A stretch of DNA of 43,400 nt from Lachnospiraceae bacterium C7 (GCA_900113385.1 FOPE01000029.1:1-43400), one strand, 5' to 3'; numbered from the stretch's first letter, positions 32,153 to 41,306 are shown. A program made the numbers and translations. Notes: generated by a model not told the origin, from the sequence alone.

Positions 32153-33319
32153 ATGGCAAATATCATGAAAGATTATATATATTTAGATAATGCTGCAACA
32201 ACTAGAGTCTATCCAGAAGTCATCCAAGAAATGCTGCCATATTTTACTGAATTTTACGGTAATCCAGCAGCAGTATATTCCTTTGCAGGAGTATCAAAAT
32301 CAAAAGTTGAAAAGGCAAGGCGCGAAATTGCTTCGTCTATAAATGCATTACCAAAAGAGATTTATTTTACATCAGGTGGAAGCGAATCTGATAATTGGGC
32401 ACTTATAGCAACGGCAGAAGCAAAAAAAGAGCAAGGAAAGCACATAATAACGACTAAAATAGAACATCATGGAATATTGCATACATGTGAATATCTTGAG
32501 AAAAGAGGATATGAAATTACATATTTAGAGGTAGATCAATATGGTTTAGTTTCGTTAGATGAATTAGAGAAAAATATTAGACCAGATACGACACTAATTT
32601 CCGTAATGACAGCTAATAATGAAATAGGCACATTAGAACCAATTCAAAAGATTGGGAAAATAGCGCATAAACATAACGTATTGTTTCATACAGACGCAGT
32701 TCAAGCATATTTAAAGGTAGATATAGATGTAAAAGAAATGAACATAGATATGTTAAGTGTCAGTGGACATAAAGTGCATGGTCCTAAAGGAATAGGTTTT
32801 TTGTATATAAATGAAAAAGCCAAAATTCCGGCCTTTATTCATGGTGGTGCTCAAGAAAGACAAAGAAGAGCTGGAACGCATAATGTACCAGGAATAGTAG
32901 GAATGGGTAAAGCAGTAGAAATTGCTGAAAGAAATATGCTAAATAATAAGCAAAAAATAGAAAAATTAAGAGAGCATTTAATAAAAAGAGTGCTAAATGA
33001 AGTGCCAGACACAATTTTGAATGGTCATCCAACCGAAAGAGTCTCAAATATTGTAAGTTTTAGTTTTAAAAATATCGAAGGAGAGATGCTACTTATAATG
33101 TTAGACCAATATAAAATTTGTGTAAGTAGTGGTTCAGCATGTACAGCTGGATCAATAGATCCTTCCCACGTGCTTCTAGCGATTGGAAAGGATAAGAAGG
33201 CAGCTAAAAGTACCATAAGATTATCATTATCGGATGAAAACACTATTGAAGAAATAGATTTTACCGTAGATAAGATTAAAGAAATAGTAAATAGATTGCG
33301 AAATATGTCGCTATCATAA
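32153..33319 (+). CDS. iscS: Cysteine desulfurase (NifS/IscS family)
   Basis: 388 residues, PLP enzyme that moves sulfur from cysteine to a protein persulfide. YLDNAATTRVYPEV opens the fold; SGHKVHGPKGIG has the PLP lysine; SSGSACTAG has the active cysteine on a short group-I loop. Neither the ATG at 32153 nor that at 32165 has a good ribosome binding site, so translation may be coupled to iscR. No iscU/nifU scaffold gene follows; mnmA does. It may therefore mainly feed tRNA thiolation, like YrvO in Bacillus. NifS is an equally good name. Confidence 0.92.
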   Translation: MANIMKDYIYLDNAATTRVYPEVIQEMLPYFTEFYGNPAAVYSFAGVSKSKVEKARREIASSINALPKEIYFTSGGSESDNWALIATAEAKKEQGKHIITTKIEHHGILHTCEYLEKRGYEITYLEVDQYGLVSLDELEKNIRPDTTLISVMTANNEIGTLEPIQKIGKIAHKHNVLFHTDAVQAYLKVDIDVKEMNIDMLSVSGHKVHGPKGIGFLYINEKAKIPAFIHGGAQERQRRAGTHNVPGIVGMGKAVEIAERNMLNNKQKIEKLREHLIKRVLNEVPDTILNGHPTERVSNIVSFSFKNIEGEMLLIMLDQYKICVSSGSACTAGSIDPSHVLLAIGKDKKAAKSTIRLSLSDENTIEEIDFTVDKIKEIVNRLRNMSLS

Positions 33320-33375
33320 ACTAAGTAGTTGAAGAAAAAGTAAAAAAGGTGTTATACACTAGTGAGGATATAAAA

Positions 33376-34449
33376 GTGAAGAAAAAAGTAGTAGTAGGTA
33401 TGTCAGGAGGAGTAGATTCCTCAGTTGCAGCATATCTTTTAAAAGAACAAGGCTATGATGTAATTGGTGTAACAATGCAGATATGGCAAGACGAAGACAC
33501 ATGTACATTAGAAGATGAAGGTGGATGCTGTGGAATATCAGCAGTAGAGGATGCAAGAAGAGTAGCAGAAGTACTAGATATTCCATATTATGTACTTAAT
33601 TTCCGCGATGAATTCCAACAAAATGTAATAAATTATTTCATCGATGAGTACAAAGCAGCACGAACACCAAACCCATGTATTGCATGTAATCGTTATGTTA
33701 AGTGGGAGTCATTGCTTCAAAAATCAATAATGTTAGGAGCAGATTACATAGCAACAGGACATTATGCTAGAATTAAACAGATAGAAAATGGCAGATATGT
33801 AGTAGCAAATTCAGTAACTTCAGCAAAAGATCAAACATATGCGCTATATAATCTTACACAAGAACAGTTAAAGAGAACGCTTATGCCAGTTGGAGATTAT
33901 GAAAAGCCATATGTACGAGAAATTGCAGAAAAAGCAGGCCTACCAGTGGCACACAAACATGATAGTCAAGATATTTGTTTTGTACAAGATGGAGATTACG
34001 CAAGCTTTATCGAAAGAGAAACAAAACAGAAATTTAAGCCAGGTAATTTTGTAGATATAAATGGTAACGTTTTAGGACAGCACAAAGGAATAATTCATTA
34101 CACAATAGGACAAAGAAAAGGCCTTGGAATTACAGCGGCGACGCCACTTTTCGTAAAGGAATTAAGACCAAAAACCAACGAAGTAGTTGTATGTAAGTCA
34201 GAAGATTTATTTACAAATAGTTGCATCATAGATAAGGTTAATTATATGGCAATTCCTGGATTAACAGGTCCATATAAAGCAATTGGAAAAATCAGATATT
34301 CACATAAAGGTGCGGATTGTACATTAGAACCGCTAGAAAACGGAAAAGTTAAATGTACATTTGATGAACCACAAAGAGCTTTTACTCCAGGTCAAGCAGC
34401 TGTATTTTATGAAAACGATTATGTATTATGTGGAGGAACCATTCTATAA
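33376..34449 (+). CDS. mnmA: tRNA-specific 2-thiouridylase MnmA
   Basis: 357 residues. It thiolates U34 of Glu, Gln and Lys tRNAs with ATP and sulfur from a desulfurase. GMSGGVDSSVAA is the PP-loop; catalytic cysteines are in NPCIACN and SQDICFVQDGDY. The GTG at 33376 follows GAGGAT at 7 bases, and its start MKKKVVVGMSGGVDSS matches the family; a GTG at 33349 has no such support. A terminator hairpin begins within the last codons. Confidence 0.93.
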   Translation: MKKKVVVGMSGGVDSSVAAYLLKEQGYDVIGVTMQIWQDEDTCTLEDEGGCCGISAVEDARRVAEVLDIPYYVLNFRDEFQQNVINYFIDEYKAARTPNPCIACNRYVKWESLLQKSIMLGADYIATGHYARIKQIENGRYVVANSVTSAKDQTYALYNLTQEQLKRTLMPVGDYEKPYVREIAEKAGLPVAHKHDSQDICFVQDGDYASFIERETKQKFKPGNFVDINGNVLGQHKGIIHYTIGQRKGLGITAATPLFVKELRPKTNEVVVCKSEDLFTNSCIIDKVNYMAIPGLTGPYKAIGKIRYSHKGADCTLEPLENGKVKCTFDEPQRAFTPGQAAVFYENDYVLCGGTIL

Positions 34450-34467
34450 AGGATGGTTCTTTTTTTA
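34436..34467 (+). terminator. Terminator overlapping the mnmA stop
   Basis: GAACCATTC and GGATGGTTC pair (one G-U) around the TAA stop and are followed by eight T. Confidence 0.8.
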
Positions 34468-34479
34468 AACAAAAAAATA

Positions 34480-34524
34480 AATCCCTAATTTCCTATTGAC
34501 ATACTAGGGATTAAGTAGTAATAT
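34480..34524 (+). promoter_or_regulatory. cysK promoter with inverted repeat around the -35
   Basis: TTGACA (34496-34501), 17 bases, TAATAT (34519-34524). AATCCCTA (34480-34487) and TAGGGATT (34505-34512) are perfect 8-bp arms flanking the -35, a likely repressor site. In Firmicutes cysK is often controlled by the Rrf2 protein CymR, but this repeat is not a confirmed CymR site. Confidence 0.6.
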
Positions 34525-34600
34525 ATTTTCAACATCAATAGCATTAACAATGAATGAAGATGATAAACACTATATTACTAGCAAAGAAAGAGGTATGATT

Positions 34601-35533
34601 ATGTCAAATATTTATGAAGGCACATTAGGATTAATTGGAAACACTCCACTTGTAGAATTAGTAAACATTGAAAAAAAGTTAGGATTAGAAGCTAAAATTT
34701 TAGCAAAACTTGAATATCTAAATCCAGCCGGAAGTGTAAAAGATCGTATTGCTAAAGAAATGATTGAACAAGCAGAAAAAGATGGAAAATTACAAGAAGG
34801 TTCCACAATAATTGAACCAACATCAGGAAATACAGGAATTGGTTTAGCAGCAATATCAGCAGCTAAAGGATATAGACTTATCATTGTTCTTCCAGAGACA
34901 ATGTCAGTAGAGAGAAGAAACATAATAAAAGCCTATGGTGCGGAAATTGTATTATCAGATGGAGCTAAAGGAATGAAAGGTGCCATAGAAAAAGCAGAAG
35001 AATTGCATAAGCAAATACCAAACAGTTTTATTCCAGAACAATTTGAAAACCCAGCAAACCCAGAAGCACATAGAAAAACAACAGGACCAGAAATCTGGAA
35101 AGATACAGATGGAAAAGTTGACTATTTTGTAGCAGGTGTAGGAACTGGTGGAACATTAACTGGAACAGGAGATTACCTAAAGAAACAAAACCCAGCAATA
35201 AAAGTAGTTGCAGTGGAACCAGAAACATCTCCAGTATTATCTAAAGGAGAAGCAGGTCCACATAAGATTCAAGGAATTGGAGCAGGATTCATACCAGGAA
35301 CCCTTGATACAAAAGTATATGATGAAATTATTTCCGTAGGAAATGAAGTGTCTTTTGAATATGGTAAATTAATTGCCAAAACAGAAGGAATTTTAGTTGG
35401 AATATCATCAGGTGCAGCATTATGGGCAGCAATAGAAGTGGCTAAAAGACCAGAAAATAAAGGCAAAAATGTAGTAGTATTATTACCAGATAGTGGAGAT
35501 AGATACTATTCAACAGACTTATTTAGGGAATAA
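34601..35533 (+). CDS. cysK: Cysteine synthase A (O-acetylserine sulfhydrylase)
   Basis: 310 residues, the usual length. It makes cysteine from O-acetylserine and sulfide with [12 protein letters not shown], the PLP lysine in [11 protein letters not shown], the substrate loop PTSGNTGIG, and the phosphate-binding [12 protein letters not shown] are all present. The frame is open from 34550, but AAAGAGG precedes the ATG at 34601, where the standard MSNIYEG start begins. Cysteine made here would supply the desulfurase encoded upstream. Confidence 0.94.
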   Translation: MSNIYEGTLGLIGNTPLVELVNIEKKLGLEAKILAKLEYLNPAGSVKDRIAKEMIEQAEKDGKLQEGSTIIEPTSGNTGIGLAAISAAKGYRLIIVLPETMSVERRNIIKAYGAEIVLSDGAKGMKGAIEKAEELHKQIPNSFIPEQFENPANPEAHRKTTGPEIWKDTDGKVDYFVAGVGTGGTLTGTGDYLKKQNPAIKVVAVEPETSPVLSKGEAGPHKIQGIGAGFIPGTLDTKVYDEIISVGNEVSFEYGKLIAKTEGILVGISSGAALWAAIEVAKRPENKGKNVVVLLPDSGDRYYSTDLFRE

Positions 35534-35633
35534 TACAATCTATAGGAATAAAAGCTGATATTAAACGAATAAAAACATAACACATAACCAAATAACAAAA
35601 CAAATAAAATATAAACAAAAGTTTAGTATAATA

Positions 35634-35669
35634 AGCAAGGTCAGTTGCATAAATGTAAAGGGCCTTGCT
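35634..35669 (+). terminator. Probable terminator after cysK
   Basis: AGCAAGG and CCTTGCT form a 7-bp stem with a long loop, followed by ATTTGTATG. Weak T-run. 35534-35633 and 35670-35799 are AT-rich with no gene seen. Confidence 0.45.
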
Positions 35670-35799
35670 ATTTGTATGCAAAATTTTAACAAAAGCTTAA
35701 ATTTAAATAATAAAATATTCACAAAAAGGCAAGGGTTTTATTGTATTATGTAGATATACCTAAAACATGACTAGATAAAAGAAAGGTACGGGTGTAGAT

Positions 35800-36663
35800 A
35801 TGAATGAGATCATAACTGAAGTAAGAGATGAATGGATAAGAGAAAACTTATTATCAGACAAAGTTTTAGATGCAATCAATTCAAATCTTATGCCAATAGA
35901 AAAATTTATGGCGTACTATAGATGTGCAGCTATGGAAGTAGAGACTAAATTTAAAATTTTAAATGAACAATGTTCTTTACAGTATGATAGAAACCCAATT
36001 GAATCTATAAAAACAAGAATAAAATCAATAGAAAGTATATTAAAAAAGATAAATAGGAAGAAAGTTCCTTTGAATTTAGAAGCAATTGCAGAAAACATTT
36101 CAGATATAGCAGGAGTAAGAGTTATATGTTCTTTCGTAGATGATATATATATGTTGGCAGAATATTTATTACAGCAAGATGATGTAACTTTAATAAGGAA
36201 AAAAGATTACATAAAAAATCCAAAGGAAAGCGGTTATAGAAGTTTACATTTAATAGTAGAGGTACCAATATTTTTAGAAAATCAAAAGAGATCAATGAAA
36301 GTAGAAGTGCAACTTAGAACAATAGCAATGGATTTTTGGGCAAGTTTAGAGCACAAACTTCGTTACAAAAAAAATATACCATCTAGTGAAGCAGAAGCAT
36401 TGGCAAAAGAACTAGAAGAATGTGCAACTATTAGTGCAGGTTTAGATTCAAAAATGGAAAAAATAAGGGATAGAATGAATAAATACTATAAAGAAGACGA
36501 TATGTCAGATGTAGATGTTGAAGAATATGTTTCATCTATTATAAATTCTGCTAGTACACCAAATGTACAAAATACACAAAGTATAACACAACAGTCACAA
36601 AATATAGCGCAACAGACTCAAAATATGATAACATATAATAGTAGGAATGACATAATAGGGTAG
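35800..36663 (+). CDS. relQ: Small alarmone synthetase, RelQ/YjbM-like (p)ppGpp synthase
   Basis: 287 residues. Only the synthetase domain is present: SDIAGVRVICSFVDD (Asp102), KNPKESGYRSLHLIVEV (Tyr146, Arg147, Ser148) and VEVQLRTIAMDFWASLEHKL (Glu169). No hydrolase domain, so it makes but does not degrade pppGpp/ppGpp. It is longer than typical RelQ because of an Asn/Gln/Thr-rich tail (about 250-280) with a repeated QNIAQQTQN pattern. The ATG follows AAAGG. RelQ homologues form tetramers and are often induced transcriptionally. Confidence 0.88.
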   Translation: MNEIITEVRDEWIRENLLSDKVLDAINSNLMPIEKFMAYYRCAAMEVETKFKILNEQCSLQYDRNPIESIKTRIKSIESILKKINRKKVPLNLEAIAENISDIAGVRVICSFVDDIYMLAEYLLQQDDVTLIRKKDYIKNPKESGYRSLHLIVEVPIFLENQKRSMKVEVQLRTIAMDFWASLEHKLRYKKNIPSSEAEALAKELEECATISAGLDSKMEKIRDRMNKYYKEDDMSDVDVEEYVSSIINSASTPNVQNTQSITQQSQNIAQQTQNMITYNSRNDIIG

Positions 36664-36729
36664 TTTTGACAAATGGCTGAATTTTGTCTAATATAGACAG
36701 TACCGCTTAAAGAAACAGGAGATGATAGG

Positions 36730-37035
36730 ATGTTTCAGAAAAAACAGTACATATATAGTGAAACACAAGGGGTATGCCGAGTAGATAATATTGTGACTCT
36801 CAAAACAAAAAAGAGAGCTCCAGTACAATACTATGTGCTACAATCGGTATTTGAGCCACAACAGGTGTCATATATTCCAGTGTCAGGTCATAAAGTCGAA
36901 TTAAGAGAACTTTTTTCAACAGAAGAGGCAAAACGACTTGATAAGTCAGAACTTGCAAAGAAAGATTATAAAATACAAGATGCAGTTGATTTTGTATTGA
37001 ATAGAGAGAAGGGGAAAGATGGCACAAGTAATTAA
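36730..37035 (+). CDS. CarD/CdnL-like small protein
   Basis: 101 residues. The first 60 resemble the RNA-polymerase-interacting domain of CarD/CdnL/TRCF: FQKKQYIYSETQGVCRVDNI, then APVQYYVLQSVFEPQQVSYI and PVSG. The C-terminal part is short and charged, smaller than in full CarD. It may bind RNA polymerase beta. The ATG follows AGGAGATGATAGG. It overlaps the next gene by 17 bases and follows an alarmone synthetase, which suggests a link to stringent control. Confidence 0.6.
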   Translation: MFQKKQYIYSETQGVCRVDNIVTLKTKKRAPVQYYVLQSVFEPQQVSYIPVSGHKVELRELFSTEEAKRLDKSELAKKDYKIQDAVDFVLNREKGKDGTSN

Positions 37036-37276
37036 TAAGTTTGTTCTTGGCCAGAAAGAAGTAGAGGGAAAAAAATTAGAATTTCATTACGATAGAGGAC
37101 AATACTTCATTTTTGAAGCCAAAGAAGAAGAAAAATCACAGTTATATAAATCTCGTAATGCCCAAGAAGCGTACAAGAAATGGAATACCATGATTGGACG
37201 TAAGAAAGGCCAAAGAAACGAGGAAAAAAGAAAAGAAGCAAAAGAATTAAAAGAAACAAAGAGTAGCAAAGAGTAG
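37019..37276 (+). CDS. Small hypothetical protein overlapping the CarD-like gene
   Basis: Not recognised. 85 residues: a small beta-rich first half (INKFVLGQKEVEGKKLEFHY, QYFIFEAKEEE) and a very basic and charged C-terminus (RKKGQRNEEKRKEAKELKET). The start overlaps the preceding gene, after GAGAGAAGGGG, so the two are translationally coupled and probably act together. Confidence 0.65.
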   Translation: MAQVINKFVLGQKEVEGKKLEFHYDRGQYFIFEAKEEEKSQLYKSRNAQEAYKKWNTMIGRKKGQRNEEKRKEAKELKETKSSKE

Positions 37277-37331
37277 CAAAAAGGGTAAATAATATAATAT
37301 CATTGTGATACAATGTGAAAGGAGCCATACT

Positions 37332-38402
37332 ATGAGGATTGGAATGTTAACAAGTGGTGGAGATTGCCAGGCATTAAATGCAGCAATGCGAGGTGTAGTA
37401 AAAGGACTTAACAATAGCGTTGACGATTTGAAGATTTTTGGATTTGAAAGAGGCTATAAAGGTTTGATTTACGGAAACTATAGACTATTAACAGCAAGTG
37501 ATTTCTCAGGAATTTTGACTAGAGGAGGAACAATTCTCGGCTCTTCAAGACAGCCATTTAAGCAGATGAGAACTCCAGATGAAAATGGACTAGATAAAGT
37601 AGAAGCTATGAAGCAAACATACTTTGACTTAAATCTAGAATGCTTAGTGATACTAGGAGGTAATGGTACAGAAAAGACAGCAAACCTTTTACGAGAAGAA
37701 GGTTTAAATGTAATTCATTTACCAAAAACAATAGACAATGATATTTATGGAACAGATGTAACATTTGGGTTCCAAAGTGCAATTAATATTGCAACAGACG
37801 CAATTGATTGCATTCATACAACAGCGGCATCTCATAACAGGGTATTTATAGTAGAGGTTATGGGACATAAAGTTGGATGGTTAACACTTTATGCAGGAAT
37901 AGCTGGAGGAGCAGATATTATCCTCATTCCAGAGATTCCATATGATATAGATAAAGTAGTAGAAGCTATTGAAAAAAGAAGTAAAGCAGGTAAAGGTTTT
38001 ACAATTCTTGCAGTAGCAGAAGGTGCAATTTCCAAACAAGATTCTAAATTATCAAAGAAAGAATATAAAAAAGAGGTTGCAAAGAGAAAATATCCATCTG
38101 TATCATATGAAATAGCCGATTTAATAGAAAAAAAATTAGGAACAGAAGTAAGAGTTACAGTTCCAGGACATACACAAAGAGGTGGAAGTCCAAGCCCTTA
38201 TGATAGAGTGCTATGTACAAGACTTGGAGCAGCAGCAGCTCAAGCAATAGTAGATAAGGATTTTGGCAATATGATAGCTATGGTTGATGGAGAAACAAAA
38301 AGAGTGCCATTGAAAGATGTAGCAGGAAAATTAAAAACAGTTGATCCAGACGCTACTATTATTAAGGAAGCCAAAACAATTGGTATAAGCTTTGGAGATT
38401 AA
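37332..38402 (+). CDS. pfkA: 6-phosphofructokinase, GGNG/PKTIDND type
   Basis: 356 residues from the ATG after AAAGGAG. It phosphorylates fructose 6-phosphate in glycolysis. GMLTSGGDCQALNAAMRG, GGNGT (109-113), PKTIDND (131-137), MGHKVGWLTL and GHTQRGGSPSPYDR are seen. Usual ATP enzymes have GGDGS and PGTIDND; here Gly112 is of the ATP type, while Lys132 is of the PPi or mixed type, and the metal-binding Asp of GGDG is Asn. The phosphate donor is thus uncertain. The frame upstream to 37305 has no ribosome binding site. Confidence 0.85.
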   Translation: MRIGMLTSGGDCQALNAAMRGVVKGLNNSVDDLKIFGFERGYKGLIYGNYRLLTASDFSGILTRGGTILGSSRQPFKQMRTPDENGLDKVEAMKQTYFDLNLECLVILGGNGTEKTANLLREEGLNVIHLPKTIDNDIYGTDVTFGFQSAINIATDAIDCIHTTAASHNRVFIVEVMGHKVGWLTLYAGIAGGADIILIPEIPYDIDKVVEAIEKRSKAGKGFTILAVAEGAISKQDSKLSKKEYKKEVAKRKYPSVSYEIADLIEKKLGTEVRVTVPGHTQRGGSPSPYDRVLCTRLGAAAAQAIVDKDFGNMIAMVDGETKRVPLKDVAGKLKTVDPDATIIKEAKTIGISFGD

Positions 38403-38467
38403 CTTAAAAGAGTTAATAGTTTACAAACAGTAAATAAAGATGCTTATACATAAGAAAAAAGTATGAA

Positions 38468-38539
38468 ACAAATGTAATAATCGAGACAAATGTAATAAGC
38501 AAGACATATGCAATACCCAAAACATATGTAATAAGTAAT
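38468..38539. repeat. Four imperfect 18-bp tandem repeats before dnaX
   Basis: Units begin at 38468, 38486, 38504 and 38522, each close to ACAAATGTAATAAGCAAG. The repeats fill most of the 181-base gap between pfkA and dnaX and contain stop codons, so they are not coding. Confidence 0.75.
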
Positions 38540-38583
38540 AATCATACGAAAAAAGCAAGAAGTAAGAAAGTTGGTGAACAAAC

Positions 38584-40179
38584 GTGTCCTATACGGCACT
38601 GTACAGAAAGTTTAGACCACAAATATTTGAAGATGTAAAAGGTCAGGATGCAGTAGTAGCAACATTAAGAAATCAATTAAAAGCTCAAAGAATAGGCCAC
38701 GCATATTTATTTTGCGGAACACGAGGAACAGGTAAAACATCAGTAGCAAAAATTTTTGCAAAGGCAGTAAACTGCGAGCATCCAGTAGATGGAAGTCCTT
38801 GCGGTGAATGCCCAACATGTAAGGCAATAGCTGATGGCTCTTCGATGAACGTAATAGAGATTGATGCGGCATCCAATAATGGTGTGGAAAATATTAGACA
38901 AATTAAAGAAGAGGTTGCATATAGACCAACTGAGGGAAAATATAAAGTATACATCATAGATGAGGTTCATATGTTATCAAATGGAGCCTTTAATGCACTG
39001 CTTAAAACATTAGAGGAACCACCAGCATACGTAATATTTATATTAGCAACAACAGAAGCTCACATGATTCCTTTGACAATTTTATCAAGATGCCAAAGAT
39101 ACGATTTTCACAGAATCCCAATAGATGTAATATGTGATCGACTTAATGACCTAATGGAAAAAGAAAATATCGAAGTAGAAGAAAAAGCTATTAGATATAT
39201 AGCAAAATCAGCAGATGGAGCATTAAGAGATGCGTTATCATTGTTAGATCAATGCATTGCCTTTCATTTAGGCCAAAAACTTACATATGATATGGTACTA
39301 GAAGTTTTAGGTGCAGTTGACACAGATGTGTTCACCAAGCTTTTTGATCAGATATTAGAAAAAAATATTGTAGGTGCAATATCTACATTAGAAGAACTAG
39401 TTATACGAGGACGCGAATTAGGCCAGTTTGTAAATGATTTTACATGGTATTTGAGAAATATTATGTTATTGAAAAGTGCAGCTGGAATGGAAGAAATATT
39501 AGATATTTCTTCAGATAATGTAGAAAAAATGAAAGAAGAGGCACAAAAAGTAGAAACAGAAGAAATAATGAGATACATAAGAATTTTTTCTGAACTAAGC
39601 AATCAAATTAAATATTCTACACAAAAAAGAATATTAATAGAAATTGCAATAATAAAACTTTGCAAGCCTCAAATGGAACAAAATAATGATGCAATTATAA
39701 ATAGAATAATTGCACTAGAGAAAAAATTAGAAAATGGTGTAGTGGTATCACAAGATAATAATCCCAGGCAAAGTATAATGCAAAGCCAAGGAGCAGAACA
39801 ACATGAACAAATGCCACAACAAAATTTAATTAATAAACTTCCTGCAGCAGTGACTGATGATCTAAAAAAAATTGTTAATGAATGGGCAGCAGTTAAATCA
39901 GCTTGTGGAGGAATAACAAAAAGTTATTTAGGAAAAGCGACAGTTACTATAGGCAATAATAATGAACTTATGTTAGTATTAGATGATAAGAATGCCTATG
40001 AGTACTTAAGTACTAATAAAGCCAACTGCCTAGATGAGTTAAAAACTCAAATAGCAGATAGAATAGGCAAAGATGTAGAAGTGGTAGTAAAACATAATAC
40101 AAAAAACGTAGCAGCAGCAGATGCATACGTGGATATAACAAAACTTATTAACTTCGACATCACAGAAGAAAATATATAG
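38584..40179 (+). CDS. dnaX: DNA polymerase III subunit gamma/tau
   Basis: 531 residues. It forms the core of the clamp loader of the replisome. YRKFRPQIFEDVKGQ, Walker A GTRGTGKT (45-52), a zinc module with Cys64, Cys73, Cys76 and Cys79, DEVHMLS (Walker B), and SRCQRYDFHRI sensor 1 region are present. The C-terminal tau-like part is short, with a Gln-rich linker. The GTG start after GGTGA fits the conserved MSYTALYRKFRP N-terminus. It heads the dnaX-ybaB-recR operon. Confidence 0.94.
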   Translation: MSYTALYRKFRPQIFEDVKGQDAVVATLRNQLKAQRIGHAYLFCGTRGTGKTSVAKIFAKAVNCEHPVDGSPCGECPTCKAIADGSSMNVIEIDAASNNGVENIRQIKEEVAYRPTEGKYKVYIIDEVHMLSNGAFNALLKTLEEPPAYVIFILATTEAHMIPLTILSRCQRYDFHRIPIDVICDRLNDLMEKENIEVEEKAIRYIAKSADGALRDALSLLDQCIAFHLGQKLTYDMVLEVLGAVDTDVFTKLFDQILEKNIVGAISTLEELVIRGRELGQFVNDFTWYLRNIMLLKSAAGMEEILDISSDNVEKMKEEAQKVETEEIMRYIRIFSELSNQIKYSTQKRILIEIAIIKLCKPQMEQNNDAIINRIIALEKKLENGVVVSQDNNPRQSIMQSQGAEQHEQMPQQNLINKLPAAVTDDLKKIVNEWAAVKSACGGITKSYLGKATVTIGNNNELMLVLDDKNAYEYLSTNKANCLDELKTQIADRIGKDVEVVVKHNTKNVAAADAYVDITKLINFDITEENI

Positions 40180-40207
40180 GTTAAAGTAACAAGGAGGACT
40201 ATTAAAG

Positions 40208-40546
40208 ATGGCAAGAAGAGGCGGATTTCCAGGCGGAATGCCAGGCAACATGAACAACATTATGAAACAGGCACAGAAGATGCAAAAACAGATGGCTGAG
40301 GCTCAGCAGCAGCTTGAAGAAAAAGAATTTACAGCAAAAGCAGGCGGCGGAGTTGTAGAAGTAACAGTAAACGGAAAACATGAAGTTGTTAGTGTAAAAT
40401 TAGCAGAAGAAGCTGTAGATCCAGATGATATCGAAATGTTACAAGATTTAATTATTGCAGCAACAAATGAAGCAATGAAACAAGTAGATGAGGACTCACA
40501 GCAGACAATGTCTAAATTTACAGGTGGATTAGGATTAGGCTTCTAA
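40208..40546 (+). CDS. ybaB: YbaB/EbfC-family nucleoid-associated protein
   Basis: 112 residues: a Gly/Met-rich start ([20 protein letters not shown]), a long helix ([20 protein letters not shown]) and a central sheet ([17 protein letters not shown]). It binds DNA as a dimer with a tweezer-like fold. The ATG follows AAGGAGG. It is located between dnaX and recR, as in most bacteria. Confidence 0.92.
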   Translation: MARRGGFPGGMPGNMNNIMKQAQKMQKQMAEAQQQLEEKEFTAKAGGGVVEVTVNGKHEVVSVKLAEEAVDPDDIEMLQDLIIAATNEAMKQVDEDSQQTMSKFTGGLGLGF

Positions 40547-40547
40547 G

Positions 40548-41144
40548 ATGGAATATTATAGTAAAGAAATTTCAAGATTGATAGAAGCATTAGCTGGCCT
40601 TCCAGGAATAGGAAGTAAAACAGCACAGAGAATGGCATTTCATATTTTAAATATGCCAATGGAACAAGTGCAAAATCTATCAACTGCTATAATTAGTGCC
40701 AAAAAGAATATAAAATATTGTAAAGAGTGTTATACATTAACAGATGATGATGTGTGCCCAATTTGTCAAGATCAAAAAAGAGATCATAAAACAATTATGG
40801 TCGTAGAAAATACAAGAGATTTAGCAGCTTATGAAAAAACAGGAAAATACAACGGAGTATATCATGTTTTGCATGGAGCCATATCTCCAATGCTTGGAAT
40901 TGGACCATCGGATATTAAATTAAAAGAGTTAATGACAAGGCTTCAAAAGGACGTAGAGGAAGTTATAATAGCAACAAACTCTAGTTTAGAAGGTGAAACA
41001 ACAGCTATGTATATAAGTAAGCTAATAAAACCAACAGGAATAAAAGTAAGTAGAATTGCAAGCGGAGTTCCGGTTGGAGGTGACTTAGAATACGTAGATG
41101 AAGTAACATTGTTAAGAGCGCTAGAAGGACGAACAACTATTTAA
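40548..41144 (+). CDS. recR: Recombination mediator RecR
   Basis: 198 residues. Helix-hairpin-helix at [20 protein letters not shown], zinc finger Cys58, Cys61, Cys70 and Cys73 ([16 protein letters not shown]), and a Toprim domain ([16 protein letters not shown]). It works with RecF and RecO to load RecA at gaps. It starts one base after the ybaB stop. Confidence 0.95.
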   Translation: MEYYSKEISRLIEALAGLPGIGSKTAQRMAFHILNMPMEQVQNLSTAIISAKKNIKYCKECYTLTDDDVCPICQDQKRDHKTIMVVENTRDLAAYEKTGKYNGVYHVLHGAISPMLGIGPSDIKLKELMTRLQKDVEEVIIATNSSLEGETTAMYISKLIKPTGIKVSRIASGVPVGGDLEYVDEVTLLRALEGRTTI

Positions 41145-41165
41145 CATTGCAATATCAAAAACAAG

Positions 41166-41192
41166 ATCCTAGGTGGAAATTCCACCTAGGAT
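41166..41192. terminator. Perfect palindrome after recR
   Basis: ATCCTAGGTGGAA and TTCCACCTAGGAT are exact complements separated by one base. A stable hairpin 22 bases after the recR stop, but without a T-run; it may end or protect the transcript. Confidence 0.55.
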
Positions 41193-41226
41193 AAACTATT
41201 ATATGCAGGGCTTTATTTCAATTCAG

Positions 41227-41306
41227 ATAATAAACAGCATATATAATAAACGGCACATATAATAAACAACATGTATAATAAACAGTATATATAATAAATA
41301 GCACAC
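41227..41306. repeat. Five 16-bp tandem repeats
   Basis: Units start at 41227, 41243, 41259, 41275 and 41291 with consensus ATAATAAACAGCATAT. The ATAATAAA part is nearly constant, and the second half varies. Confidence 0.8.

Noticed and set aside
38460-38545. CRISPR array
   Set aside because: The units are direct tandem repeats without spacers, too short and too divergent.
38612-38970. Several 76-90-codon minus-strand frames in dnaX
   Set aside because: Antisense to a highly conserved gene, with no ribosome binding sites.
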